Origin: Lawsonella sp012842085
GTDB lineage: Bacteria > Actinomycetota > Actinomycetes > Mycobacteriales > Mycobacteriaceae
DNA: 64,000 nucleotides
Direction of reading: 5' to 3'
NCBI GenBank assembly: GCA_036749735.1
Contig: DAINXV010000001.1
Span: 806,001-870,000, forward strand
Positions 17,886-25,663 of the stretch are shown here, in pieces (the first letter of the stretch is position 1; each line of letters opens with the position of its first letter). The notes beneath the pieces are model-generated. The model was not told the origin of the DNA, searched no databases, and saw nothing but the letters and a program-made list of their open reading frames with translations. Both the position numbers and the translations under genes were made by a program.

Positions 17886-19316
17886 GTGAGTACACCACAG
17901 TCGCGCGTCATACCGGATCCCATCCGTGTCACGTACATCGGGGTAGTGGTAGCTGCAGCTTTATGGGCCCTGTTGGGTGTTCTCTGGTTCTCCCGACCTG
18001 TTGCGGACTTCATGACCATCCGCCGTTTCATCGGCGAATTCATTGGGCTGAGCGCCATCTACCTGTTCGCTATTGGCAACTACTTGGCTATCGACTGGAG
18101 TTCCAGCGACCGGCGGTGGGGTGGATCCCGCAACCGCACCACCATCCGCAAAATAACCACCACCCTGGCTTACGTCCTGTTGGTTATTTCCCCCATCGTC
18201 ATGACCAGCCCCGGCGTCCACTCCGGCATCCCTGGCGCCATCATGGGGTGGATCGCGCTTGTCATGATGGGCCTCACGCTGATGTTCAGCTGGTCGAAAG
18301 AGATCGGCAAATACTTCCCCGAAACCGAAAAAACCGTTCCCTTCCCCCTCATCTGGCTTATCCGCCCACCCTTCGACCTGTGGCGCGTCTTCTACGACCT
18401 GATGGGTGTCTACATCATCCTCGTTATGGTGTCCGGCTACATGGAATCGGAAGTCATGCGGATGGCCCCCGAAATGTACTGGATCTATCTGGTCATCGCG
18501 GTCTTCAGCGTTATCTGCTGGGTGTGGGCCACCATCGTGCAGCGTTTCATCTACCGCGGCAGCCGCATGCTGCTTACCGGCGTGCGCCAACTGGCCCCCA
18601 AGTCCGTGGAACTCACGATGGAGCCCATCGGCGACAAACCCATGCCAGTGGTCCGCCCCGGCCAGTTTGTGAAAGTCTCCGTCCCGGGTGTGCTCAACGG
18701 ACCGCACTCCTTCATTGAAGTGTCTGCGCCGGGCCGGGAAGTGCTGCAGGTGGCGGTGAAAGTGCTGGGTGGCGACACCCGCGTGCTCCGCGAAACTGTT
18801 GGCGTGGGCATGGAAGTGCAGGTTCGCGGCCCCTATGGCGACCTGGATATGCGGGAGGCAACCCCGCAGCAGGTGTGGATTGCTGCCGGTGTGGGCATTA
18901 CGCCGTTTATTTCTTGGCTGCGCGCCATTGATGCTTTGATCGACGAGAAGATTCGCCGCTCCGGTGTGGCCAGCCGCCAGATCCGCAAGATCGCCACCGA
19001 GGAGGCCCTCGACCAGCTGGGTATTGAGCAGGTGGATTTGTGGTTCTTCCACCACGACGAGCCCACCTATGTGCAGGAACTCTACTACTGGGAGAAGCGT
19101 TACCCCTGGCTGGAGGTGCATGTCCGCGACACGAAGAAGGTGGGTCGCTTCACTGCCAAGGAAATTATGGAGTCCACTCCGGGTATTGATCCGTTCAACT
19201 TGGAGGGTGTCTCTGCGGTGTTGTGTGGCCCGTGGGAGATGGTCTTGCATTACCGCAGGGAATTGCGCCGAATGGGTGTTGAGAAAATTCTCCGCGAGGA
19301 TTTTTCATTCCGGTAA
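17886..19316 (+). CDS. Ferric reductase / NADPH-oxidase-like membrane flavoprotein
   Basis: Predicted electron-transfer protein moving electrons from NAD(P)H via FAD across or within the membrane. The N-terminal half (about 20-230) has six or so membrane segments with scattered His (SAIYLFAIGNYLAIDW, TLAYVLLVISPIVM, MGWIALVMMGLTLMF). The C-terminal half is a ferredoxin-reductase module: FAD-binding PGQFVKVSVPG and PHSFIEVSA, NAD-binding AAGVGITPFISW, and terminal LCGPWEMVLHYRRELRRMGV. GTG start with GGGAGG 7 nt upstream. The acceptor (ferric iron, oxygen or another) cannot be told. It ends just before tRNA-Leu. Confidence 0.82.
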   Translation: MSTPQSRVIPDPIRVTYIGVVVAAALWALLGVLWFSRPVADFMTIRRFIGEFIGLSAIYLFAIGNYLAIDWSSSDRRWGGSRNRTTIRKITTTLAYVLLVISPIVMTSPGVHSGIPGAIMGWIALVMMGLTLMFSWSKEIGKYFPETEKTVPFPLIWLIRPPFDLWRVFYDLMGVYIILVMVSGYMESEVMRMAPEMYWIYLVIAVFSVICWVWATIVQRFIYRGSRMLLTGVRQLAPKSVELTMEPIGDKPMPVVRPGQFVKVSVPGVLNGPHSFIEVSAPGREVLQVAVKVLGGDTRVLRETVGVGMEVQVRGPYGDLDMREATPQQVWIAAGVGITPFISWLRAIDALIDEKIRRSGVASRQIRKIATEEALDQLGIEQVDLWFFHHDEPTYVQELYYWEKRYPWLEVHVRDTKKVGRFTAKEIMESTPGIDPFNLEGVSAVLCGPWEMVLHYRRELRRMGVEKILREDFSFR

Positions 19317-19344
19317 ATCCTGTGTTAATCTCAACTAGCTACTC

Positions 19345-19428
19345 GGGCGAGTGGCGGAATTGGCAGACGCGCTGGCTTCAGGTGCCAGTGGCCGCAAGGT
19401 CGTGGGGGTTCAAGTCCCCCTTCGCCCA
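19345..19428 (+). tRNA. tRNA-Leu(CAG), prophage integration target
   Basis: 84-nt cloverleaf with a long variable arm as in class II tRNAs. Acceptor GGGCGAG/TTCGCCC with discriminator A, T-arm GGGGGTTCAAGTCCCCC, anticodon stem CTGGC/GCCAG around TTCAGGT, giving anticodon CAG. CCA is not encoded. The 3' part from 19403 is identical to the attR copy, so the intact gene now ends in phage-supplied or shared sequence. Confidence 0.97.
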
Positions 19429-19434
19429 CTAGTA
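19403..19434 (+). repeat. attL core (32 bp)
   Basis: Starts TGGGGGTTCAAGTCCCCC and ends CACTAGTA inside and just past tRNA-Leu; identical to 55226-55257. After two mismatches a further AAACCCCAGG is shared with attR, so the original crossover homology may have been about 44 bp. Confidence 0.93.
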
Positions 19435-19436
19435 GG

Positions 19437-19484
19437 AAACCCCAGGTAGACGAGCTTTTTAGCTGATCTAGCTGGGGTTTTGTC
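19437..19484 (+). terminator. Terminator after tRNA-Leu on the phage side of attL
   Basis: AAACCCCAG (19437-19445) pairs with CTGGGGTTT (19472-19480), followed by TGTCGTTTTTT. The phage brings its own replacement for the tRNA terminator; the ancestral one is at attR with a different loop. Confidence 0.8.
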
Positions 19485-19546
19485 GTTTTTTAGAGTGTTT
19501 TCGTTTTAGTCTATTTGAGTCTGTTTTAGTCTGTTTTAGCGACAAA

Positions 19547-19568
19547 TGTGTCCAAAATGTGTCCAAAA
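19547..19568 (+). repeat. Left pair of TGTGTCCAAAA repeats (candidate integrase arm sites)
   Basis: Two abutting copies of TGTGTCCAAAA with an 11-nt period. A matching pair lies near attR (55162-55183). Such paired repeats flanking the core are what arm-type binding sites of tyrosine integrases look like. Just upstream is AGTCTGTTTT repeated. Confidence 0.6.
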
Positions 19569-19569
19569 A

Positions 19570-19893
19570 TTAGGGGCACTCACGAAACTTTTCAGGCGGA
19601 TCACCCTCAGCGCCCGCATCAAACCACCGCACCCACTCCCGAATATGATCCAACGCCCGCTGGTACTTGTCCTTCCACTCCTCAATATCATCCTCAAGCA
19701 CAGTGATACGAGCCCGCAACCCCTTCACCTCATCTTTAAGCTCGCTAATAGTCTCCCAAAGGTCAGCGTTCAAAGCTTGATAGCCCTCCCAGGAAGAGGC
19801 CTTCCGCTCCGACTTTTTTATAAGCAGATTGGCGATGGCGGCTATACCGGCGCCACCAACACCCGAACCAAGCAGTTGAATCCAGTCAGTCAC
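19570..19893 (-). CDS. Small phage membrane protein with coiled coil, lysis cassette copy A
   Basis: 107 residues: N-terminal membrane segment (LLGSGVGGAGIAAIANLLI), basic stop (KKSERK), then a long predicted coiled coil (ISELKDEVKGLRARITVLEDDIEEWKD). Same layout and similar C-terminal end (RWFDAGAEGDPPEKF) as the 108-residue protein at 21369-21695 (GWDEAGRESDFPKPP), so the two are paralogs. Last gene of the leftward late operon. A spanin-like or holin-accessory role is possible but not shown. GTG start overlapping the upstream gene by 8 nt. Confidence 0.7.
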   Translation of the reverse strand: MTDWIQLLGSGVGGAGIAAIANLLIKKSERKASSWEGYQALNADLWETISELKDEVKGLRARITVLEDDIEEWKDKYQRALDHIREWVRWFDAGAEGDPPEKFRECP

Positions 19894-20284
19894 GGGGCAC
19901 CCCTCTCGACCCGATCAACCCCAGCGCCGTGAACAGCGTCGCCCCCGCCATCACAATGTAGGGCACGGAGAAAAGGACGTCCACGCGGGTTTCCTCCCAC
20001 ACATACAAGAGAGCAATAAACACGTTGAGGAAGATACTTACGACGGTTGCGGCATGAATAAGCCCCGGTATCCGCAAGCCAACCACACCTGCGACGGCCA
20101 CGAGGAGCCAGCTAGCCACCCACACATAGCCCGGTAATGCCGACGCCGTATCCGGCAACATCACCGTGTCGTAACCGGCAAGTTTGACGATTCCGCGCAC
20201 CGAATAATTTAGCATGATGAGCAGCCATAGCGCCCTAAATGCTTTGTACGAGTCTACGCGGGGGGTGGATAGCTGGCATGACAT
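19886..20284 (-). CDS. Phage four-helix membrane protein (holin-like)
   Basis: 132 residues with about four hydrophobic segments (ALWLLIMLNYSVRGIV, YVWVASWLLVAVAGVVGL, AATVVSIFLNVFIALLYVW, YIVMAGATLFTALGLIG). It has no counterpart in the other copy of the lysis cassette. Position among lysis genes suggests a holin or antiholin; this is inference from context. The start ATG directly follows the stop of the upstream holin. Confidence 0.65.
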   Translation of the reverse strand: MSCQLSTPRVDSYKAFRALWLLIMLNYSVRGIVKLAGYDTVMLPDTASALPGYVWVASWLLVAVAGVVGLRIPGLIHAATVVSIFLNVFIALLYVWEETRVDVLFSVPYIVMAGATLFTALGLIGSRGVPRD

Positions 20285-20638
20285 TTAGCCCTCCTGTAGT
20301 GGTGTGGTGGGGGATTTCGCGGCTGCGGTGGTGACACCCAAAACCGCTGCGACTAGGCCGACGATGGCCGCCCAATTCGCCTGGTCAAGGATGCCGTAGG
20401 TCTGGAAAACGACAGCTGCGGAACCAGCGACACCGTAGAGAGCGGTACGCCAATTGCTCTCAGAGTTGATAATGGCGAAGATGGCGGCCACTACTGCGAC
20501 CACCAGTGCCGTCCACTGTGCGGCTTTCTGGTCATCCATCACACCAAAAGACACAAGCACGGTCATGAGTGCTGCCGACACAATGTAGAGACGCTCTCGC
20601 ACAATCGGACTGAACCATTTTTTGACTGTTTCTTTCAT
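20285..20638 (-). CDS. Putative holin, copy A
   Basis: 117 residues with three hydrophobic segments (LYIVSAALMTVLVSFGVM, WTALVVAVVAAIFAII, WAAIVGLVAAVLGVTTAAA) and a Gly/Ala-rich middle. It matches the 130-residue protein at 21707-22099 over its full length (FSP-VRERLYIV, YGVAGSAAVVFQTYGIL, AAIVGLVAAVLGVTTAAAK). Holins make the inner-membrane holes that release or activate the endolysin. Start ATG 20638 with GGAG upstream; longer upstream reading is unsupported. Confidence 0.75.
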   Translation of the reverse strand: MKETVKKWFSPIVRERLYIVSAALMTVLVSFGVMDDQKAAQWTALVVAVVAAIFAIINSESNWRTALYGVAGSAAVVFQTYGILDQANWAAIVGLVAAVLGVTTAAAKSPTTPLQEG

Positions 20639-20651
20639 TGATTTTTCTCCT

Positions 20652-20876
20652 TTATGCGGTGACCCCGCCGGCCTTAACCTCCGGCGAAACCTCGACGTGG
20701 ATAAGATCCCCACCAACAGCAGTAGCGGTGATGGGGACGATGAGGGTGTTGAGGAAGCGCCGAAGCTGCGGCAAGACAGTGACGTCGCACTTGAAATCTT
20801 TGACGGCGCCTGCTCCGATGCGCTGCGACTCGAGCGCAAAATTAGCGACTTGAGCAAACAGCTCTTCTGTGGTCAT
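20652..20876 (-). CDS. Small phage protein of unknown function, lysis cassette copy A
   Basis: 74 residues, not recognised. It starts MTTEELFAQVANFALE and has a hydrophobic stretch FLNTLIVPITATAVGG. It holds the same slot, between LysB and holin, as the 93-residue protein at 22123-22404, with a short local resemblance (ELFA-(R/Q)-(I/V)-A) only. AGGAG before the ATG. Confidence 0.6.
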   Translation of the reverse strand: MTTEELFAQVANFALESQRIGAGAVKDFKCDVTVLPQLRRFLNTLIVPITATAVGGDLIHVEVSPEVKAGGVTA

Positions 20877-20887
20877 TGAATCTCCTT

Positions 20888-21298
20888 TCAGAGTTGATTG
20901 ATACGGTGGGCAAGTTCCCTAAGGTAGGTTCTGCCCGTTCCGGGGCACTCCACCGCGCCGTACGCTGTATGCCAGCCGGTCAGGTAGCGGTACAGCTCAG
21001 GTATCGCGGCAATAGCGCCCCAGATTCTTGACCCCGCGTCCATTGGGGGTGCAAGCTGTAGACCACCCGGACGTAGGCATGTTTTGAAGAGTTCTACGAC
21101 CCAGGTGGGTAGATTGAGTCCTGCGTATTGAGTGGTGTCGGCTATAGCGCGCCATAGGCTGCCCTCTGTGGCGTCGCAAATAACATCCCCGGCGTAGGCG
21201 GCCTGCCAGACGTTCGGGTGGTTGATTGGCCGTTCCCCCGCGATACCATGGCCGGTAAGACGTTTACTGCCTAATTTGTGCCCAAAAAATGTATCCAC
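20888..21298 (-). pseudogene. N-terminally truncated LysB-like mycolyl-arabinogalactan esterase
   Basis: 136 codons aligning to the C-terminal part (from about residue 112) of the intact LysB at 22523-23245: KRLTGHGIAGERP / KLQGHGICGERP, GDVICDATEGSLWR / GDVVCDAHRASLWR, and AHRINQL / AHRISRL at the end. The probable Asp and His of the triad remain, but the N-terminal half with the GYSQG nucleophile is missing, so esterase activity is not expected. The first eight codons (GTG start) are unrelated sequence with a poor ribosome site. A remnant from cassette duplication; a binding-only protein is an alternative. Confidence 0.7.
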
Positions 21299-21321
21299 CT
21301 ACGCAACCTTAAAACACAAAG

Positions 21322-21354
21322 AAAAAAGGGGGCCCGGCATAATGCCAGACCCCC
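21322..21354 (-). terminator. Rho-independent terminator between the two lysis cassettes
   Basis: On the - strand, GGGGGTCTGGCAT-T-ATGCCGGGCCCCC followed by TTTTTTC. It follows the first cassette's last gene, so copy A would depend on read-through or its own promoter. Confidence 0.88.
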
Positions 21355-21368
21355 TCTGCCCCAATTTC

Positions 21369-21695
21369 CTAGTACAGCATGTCGGGGGGCTTGGGGAAAT
21401 CACTTTCCCGACCCGCCTCATCCCAACCAACCACCCGCCGAATATAAAGACACGCCTCTGTGTGCCTCATTTTCAGCCCAGTGGCTTCTTCTTCCAACAC
21501 GGCGATACGTTCACGCAACAGAGTTATCTCCTCACGCAATCCACGCAGTTTATTCGACTGCGCACGAGACAACTCCGCGAACTCTTCCGCAATATGGTGC
21601 TGCGTCGAAGACGCATTAACACGAAGCGTAACCATACCGCCAATAAGGGCGCCTAGAATGGCCGAGAGGGGCGCTGCAATGGCAATCCAATCCAT
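21369..21695 (-). CDS. Small phage membrane protein with coiled coil, lysis cassette copy B
   Basis: 108 residues: N-terminal membrane segment (IAIAAPLSAILGALIGGMV), then a coiled coil (LRGLREEITLLRERIAVLEEEATGL). Paralog of the protein at 19570-19893. GGGGG ribosome site 8 nt before the ATG. Context suggests a lysis accessory; function unproven. Confidence 0.7.
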   Translation of the reverse strand: MDWIAIAAPLSAILGALIGGMVTLRVNASSTQHHIAEEFAELSRAQSNKLRGLREEITLLRERIAVLEEEATGLKMRHTEACLYIRRVVGWDEAGRESDFPKPPDMLY

Positions 21696-21706
21696 ACGGT
21701 TACCCC

Positions 21707-22099
21707 CTATTTATTGGCCGCAGGATCAAGCTCAGGCGCCTCAACATCCACGTCACAAGTAGGTGCCTTAGCCGCCGCCGTGGTCACACCAAGAACCGCG
21801 GCAACAAGGCCCACAATGGCGGACCATTCAGCATCTCCAAGAATTCCGTAGGACTGGAACACTACAGCTGCAGCACCAGCCACCGTGTAGAGGGCTACGC
21901 GCCAGTTAGTTTCAGCGTTCACAACCGAGAACACCGCGCCAATTACAGCAACAACTAGCGCCGACCATAAGGACGCCTCATTATCGGTAAGCACACCGAA
22001 CGCGACCAGGGCAGACATTAACGCCGCAGCCACAATATAGAGCCGCTCACGCACAAGCGGACTAAACACCTTAGCCACACTCTTCTTTAAATTATCCAT
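21707..22099 (-). CDS. Putative holin, copy B
   Basis: 130 residues, three hydrophobic segments, homologous along its length to the 117-residue holin at 20285-20638 but with an extra acidic tail (CDVDVEAPELDPAANK). It follows LysA and LysB in the order usual for actinophage lysis modules. Clear ribosome site (GGGAG) before the ATG. Confidence 0.78.
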   Translation of the reverse strand: MDNLKKSVAKVFSPLVRERLYIVAAALMSALVAFGVLTDNEASLWSALVVAVIGAVFSVVNAETNWRVALYTVAGAAAVVFQSYGILGDAEWSAIVGLVAAVLGVTTAAAKAPTCDVDVEAPELDPAANK

Positions 22100-22122
22100 T
22101 TTTAATCTCCCTTACCTTTCTT

Positions 22123-22404
22123 TTAACGGGCCCGGTATTTCCGTGGCACCGGAATACGAATAAGACCAGTAATAACCTTCATGGCCTTCTCTGCAGCGCT
22201 TTTACCCGCCTCCGTAGGTGTGAACTCAACCGCGAAATCCCCAATAGCGTCAGCAATCCGGGCGAACAGCTCACAACCCTTAATGACTTCATTTGCTTTT
22301 GAAACATCCGGTAGCTCAACCAGACCAAGAGACAAGTCAAGTTCTGCGTTATCCCCGGCTTTTTCTGGTTCAATAACCTCAGCTAAAACGTCCGTAATCT
22401 CCAT
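22123..22404 (-). CDS. Small phage protein of unknown function, lysis cassette copy B
   Basis: 93 residues from ATG 22404, chosen for the GGAGGGAAAG site directly upstream. Acidic N-terminal half, then KVITGLIRIPVPRKYRAR basic end. No family recognised. It sits between LysB and holin, the same slot as the 74-residue protein at 20652-20876. Confidence 0.6.
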   Translation of the reverse strand: MEITDVLAEVIEPEKAGDNAELDLSLGLVELPDVSKANEVIKGCELFARIADAIGDFAVEFTPTEAGKSAAEKAMKVITGLIRIPVPRKYRAR

Positions 22405-22494
22405 GCTTTCCCTCCAGTATTTAGGCATAGAAAAAGGCCACACAAACACTGCATGACCTGCGATAATGTGATATAATTAGTGTGTTGAGAACGA

Positions 22495-22524
22495 GGGGCC
22501 TCCACTTTTTGGGGGCCTCTTTTT
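22495..22524. terminator. Hairpin at the LysB stop codon
   Basis: GGGGCCTCC (22495-22503) pairs, with two G-T wobbles, with GGGGGCCTC (22511-22519); TTTTT follows on the + strand. In the direction of LysB it lacks a U tract, so it may act on antisense transcription or as a U-less terminator. A good -10 (TATAAT, 22472-22477) on the + strand lies just before it. Confidence 0.45.
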
Positions 22525-23245
22525 ATAGGCGGCTAATCCTATGAGCCACTTCCACTAAATAAGAATGCTGTTTACCCGGGCACTTTCGTGTCCCATAAGA
22601 CGAGTGCAACCCGCCAACATAGAAAGCCAACTCCGGCAAAGTTGACAACATGCCCCATAGCCGCTGCGCGGTACCAATATCCTGCAACAACTGCACATCG
22701 GCCCGTAGTGCGGTCCTAGCAACATCAACCGCCCACCTAGGAACATTAAGCCCCGCTACTTGTGTTAAGTCAGCCATAAGCCGCCATAGGCTAGCCCTAT
22801 GCGCGTCGCACACAACATCACCCGGTATGGCGGCCTGGATCACCCGTGTATGCGGGATAGGGCGTTCACCACAAATGCCATGGCCCTGTAACTTATAGTG
22901 TCCGACCCCTGGTCCGCGTGGTTTTCTCGGGTCAGCCACAAGCGCAACCCCTTTTAGTCGTGGGTGTCCAGCAATCTCTAGCGCAAAATCACCCGCCGCG
23001 TCAGCCCCCTGGCTGTAACCAAGTAGGACGATGGGGGCTTTCAGATCCCGCTCCCACTCTTCCCGCAGCCTGTCTATCGCGATCTTCTTTGACCGGGCAT
23101 AAGACACCGGTAGGGCGAACGTCTGCGGATATTTAATAAACGTAATATCGAACTTCGATGTGTCTAGGTGGCGAGTGACACCGCCCAACATGCCCGGCGC
23201 GAAATCCCAGGTTCCGGGTACGGCTAGGACTCTAATTGTCTGCAT
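22523..23245 (-). CDS. lysB: LysB: mycolylarabinogalactan esterase (cutinase-like)
   Basis: Second endolysin of phages of mycolate bacteria; it cuts the ester between mycolic acids and arabinogalactan so that the outer layer detaches at lysis. 240 residues with the alpha/beta-hydrolase nucleophile motif LLGYSQGAD (Ser78), a likely Asp in VVCDAHR and a C-terminal His in VEVAHRISRL. The N-terminal strand IRVLAVPGTW is typical of the family. It directly follows LysA. A partial duplicate lies at 20888-21298. Confidence 0.9.
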   Translation of the reverse strand: MQTIRVLAVPGTWDFAPGMLGGVTRHLDTSKFDITFIKYPQTFALPVSYARSKKIAIDRLREEWERDLKAPIVLLGYSQGADAAGDFALEIAGHPRLKGVALVADPRKPRGPGVGHYKLQGHGICGERPIPHTRVIQAAIPGDVVCDAHRASLWRLMADLTQVAGLNVPRWAVDVARTALRADVQLLQDIGTAQRLWGMLSTLPELAFYVGGLHSSYGTRKCPGKQHSYLVEVAHRISRL

Positions 23246-23280
23246 CTTTCCTCTTTTGTGGTGTAGTTCACAGTAATTTT

Positions 23281-24006
23281 CTACTTTTCCGACTTGCGCG
23301 CCGTTTTAAGGCCGAAACCTGGGATACCCAATGTTTGGCCGATAATGGCCAAAGCATCGACGACAGTGTGCCCGCCGAGCTGCTCCCAACCACTGAAACT
23401 AGGCTTTCCCTGTGGTGTACGCCCGTATCCTGCAAGCTGCTCGAAAGCGAGCTTTCCGTAATCTGGGCGGAGGTGCTTGGGTTCTGGCATAGTAAGCTCC
23501 CTATAAAATCTCTTAGCTTCGGCCATAAACTTTTTGTTGAGTGGCTTTCCTGGTGCTAGCTGACCGGGGCAGGCCGTCGAATAAAAGTCGGAATGGTAGC
23601 GCACATTCACACCCGATTTAGGCTCACCTAACTTAAAGTAGGCGCAAATGGCGGCAGTCAGCCGGGCTGCAGTCACAACCGCCGCATCACTCACCGGCCA
23701 GCCCTCAGCCGCCCCGGCGCAGTTCGCGATCTCAATACCAATAGAGCGGGTATTAATGCCCCAATCACCCGCATGCCAGGCCGTATCCGACAGCTTCACC
23801 AGCTGACCCACCCGCCCGCTACTCTCCACCTGAAAATGGGCGGACGCTTCACGAGTAAGCCACGTTCGGTAACACTCCTCCACCGACAGGTTCCCGGCGT
23901 TATGGTGGATCACCACCATCGACACCCGGTTACCGCCACGCCCCGGCGAAAAATGCACCGGCACCAACTGCGTCACATCCGGGGTGAGTGTCTTCCAACT
24001 TTTCAT
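23281..24006 (-). CDS. lysA: LysA: endolysin, N-acetylmuramoyl-L-alanine amidase
   Basis: Peptidoglycan hydrolase cleaving the MurNAc-L-Ala bond. The amidase_2/PGRP domain spans residues 20-165 with zinc-ligand blocks VVIHHNAG (His34/35) and RYHSDFYSTACPG (His and Cys), plus AWHAGDWGINTRSIGIEI in between. The C-terminal 75 residues (KHLRPDYGKLAFEQLAGYG, SGWEQLGGHTVVDALAIIGQTLGI) form a separate, probably wall-binding segment. Shorter than most mycobacteriophage LysA proteins: one catalytic domain only. GGTG before the ATG. Confidence 0.9.
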   Translation of the reverse strand: MKSWKTLTPDVTQLVPVHFSPGRGGNRVSMVVIHHNAGNLSVEECYRTWLTREASAHFQVESSGRVGQLVKLSDTAWHAGDWGINTRSIGIEIANCAGAAEGWPVSDAAVVTAARLTAAICAYFKLGEPKSGVNVRYHSDFYSTACPGQLAPGKPLNKKFMAEAKRFYRELTMPEPKHLRPDYGKLAFEQLAGYGRTPQGKPSFSGWEQLGGHTVVDALAIIGQTLGIPGFGLKTARKSEK

Positions 24007-24031
24007 CGCGGCACCTCACTTTTTTGGGTAT

Positions 24032-24058
24032 AAAAAACGGCACCCACCTACGGGTGCC
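24032..24058 (-). terminator. Terminator between tail and lysis genes
   Basis: On the - strand GGCACCC-GTAGGT-GGGTGCC, then GTTTTTTAT. It separates the tail-tip gene from LysA, suggesting partial termination or a separate lysis promoter. Confidence 0.88.
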
Positions 24059-24118
24059 TACTTATCTGCTTGTGTCTAGTACTGGTAGTAAAACAGGGAG
24101 AATCAACAACAAGAAAAG

Positions 24119-25663
24119 TTAAAAAACATATTCCAGCCACACACAGCCCTTACCTGGTGGGACAGGCAAAAACGTTTGAGTAACAAGCTCGCCCCCGTCG
24201 CTGTACGTATGTCTACGACCCCTAAAACCCCTGACCCCTGCCCCTGCGGTAGCATTTTTGATACGTCGGGTTTCCCGAAGATTGTAGGGTAAAAACTCTT
24301 TCGACTGGCAAAAATCCCAGTATTTATTTTGCCTTGGCGTATCCAAAAAAATGCCCCACACGCGCATATTCATCTGCTTGATAAGATCATCTTGATTAAC
24401 GTACCCCGGAGCATTGATCGTCGCGGAATACAGCTCTTCGCCAATAGACTGCGGTTGCCCCCGCTCCTCAATATACGGAAACCATGTCGGACTAAACGTC
24501 GGCTGATACTCACACCCAGGTGGAGACTCGTATCTATCCGGGAAGTGCGTCCCACCGATAGGGGGATTCCACACCCATTCCCCATCGACCTGAGGGGGGT
24601 GAGGGCGAACTCCACACACGGTCGGCACAACAAATGTACACTCGCGCTCCACAATAGCGCTGGTGTAGATACGCCCGTCTACACCGTCCATACCATCCTT
24701 ATCGCTCACAGCGGTAATGCCTTTGCGTGCAGGTGTACCCCACCCGCCATGGGATACGAAAACACCAGTAATGCGGCGTGCTTTATCCGGTGCCTTCCAG
24801 CTGAGTTTTTCGCCATAAAACTGGTAATCTGGGACAACCTGCCTATAAATCGGTTGCCCGAATGCATTTTTGCCTTCGTGTCGGTAGTTGTAGCGGCCGG
24901 TATCCCCCTCAGAATAAATCAACTCAAACACTCTATTCTGCTGGCAGATATTGCGCACAGATTGCATGTCATGGGAAAGATTAGGGAAAATCGTCGAATA
25001 CGCTTTTTCTTCCCCATCCGATCTATCTTGATCGGTTACAACACCTGTATAGGGGAACCAATGGAATTTACTTGAATTGTAGAACGCCGCTATAGCTGCA
25101 CAATGCGCGTAGTGGCCGGTGGCGGTGCAACCGTAGGGGTTAATAGTCCCTTTTCCCAATAATTTTCCTGTATTGACCCTATCGGAACCTGCCTCCGTTT
25201 CAACATACATCTCGATGTTAGACCCACGTCGTGCGATTTGTACGGACATCAAAAACCATTTCTCCCTACAACGTGGAAGAAACCCCTCTGGGATAGCGGT
25301 TTCCGAATATGCAGTCAGCTCCGTATCCGTTATTGCAGTTACTTTTAGCTTTGTGTCGGTGACTTCTATCTTGAGCGAATTCTTCGACATGTCCCCATCT
25401 TTACAGAGAGTCACCCAGCCGCCCGGGCGGATAAAAGCGCAGAACACGAAGCGTCTGTCGTTGCTCTTCTTAGTCCAGTACTCCTCTTCTTGGGCATCCA
25501 AAACCACCGACCAATCGTTTAGCGTGGTATTTAAAAGAGGGTAAAAAATTCTATAATCCACTGATCGGCTTTTACTGAATAGGAAACGCAGCGCCGGAGG
25601 GTAGCCGTCCTCGTAGGTTTTATAATCGTCTCCAGCAGCCCAGTTTTTTCTGACAAGACTCAC
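24119..25663 (-). CDS. Predicted tail tip / receptor-binding protein
   Basis: 514 residues, no family recognised. Aromatic-rich beta-type composition (WSVVLDAQEEEYW, GWVTLCKDG, WFLMSVQIARRGSNIEMYVE) resembles a concanavalin/laminin-G-like fold over residues 60-180. The second half is Pro/Gly/Tyr-rich and ends in a charged RNATAGAGVRGFRGRRH stretch. Last gene of the tail module, where host-range proteins usually lie; the role is inferred from position. GTG start overlapping the upstream stop (GTGA). Confidence 0.6.
   Translation of the reverse strand: MSLVRKNWAAGDDYKTYEDGYPPALRFLFSKSRSVDYRIFYPLLNTTLNDWSVVLDAQEEEYWTKKSNDRRFVFCAFIRPGGWVTLCKDGDMSKNSLKIEVTDTKLKVTAITDTELTAYSETAIPEGFLPRCREKWFLMSVQIARRGSNIEMYVETEAGSDRVNTGKLLGKGTINPYGCTATGHYAHCAAIAAFYNSSKFHWFPYTGVVTDQDRSDGEEKAYSTIFPNLSHDMQSVRNICQQNRVFELIYSEGDTGRYNYRHEGKNAFGQPIYRQVVPDYQFYGEKLSWKAPDKARRITGVFVSHGGWGTPARKGITAVSDKDGMDGVDGRIYTSAIVERECTFVVPTVCGVRPHPPQVDGEWVWNPPIGGTHFPDRYESPPGCEYQPTFSPTWFPYIEERGQPQSIGEELYSATINAPGYVNQDDLIKQMNMRVWGIFLDTPRQNKYWDFCQSKEFLPYNLRETRRIKNATAGAGVRGFRGRRHTYSDGGELVTQTFLPVPPGKGCVWLEYVF

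Noticed and set aside
17961..19250. 429-codon open frame on the - strand opposite the flavoreductase gene
   Set aside because: His/Gln-rich shadow translation; the + strand gene has ribosome site, membrane segments and cofactor motifs.
20639..20857. Extended N-terminus of holin copy A to 20857
   Set aside because: It overlaps the 20652-20876 gene, and ATG 20638 has GGAG upstream and matches the start of the paralogous holin.
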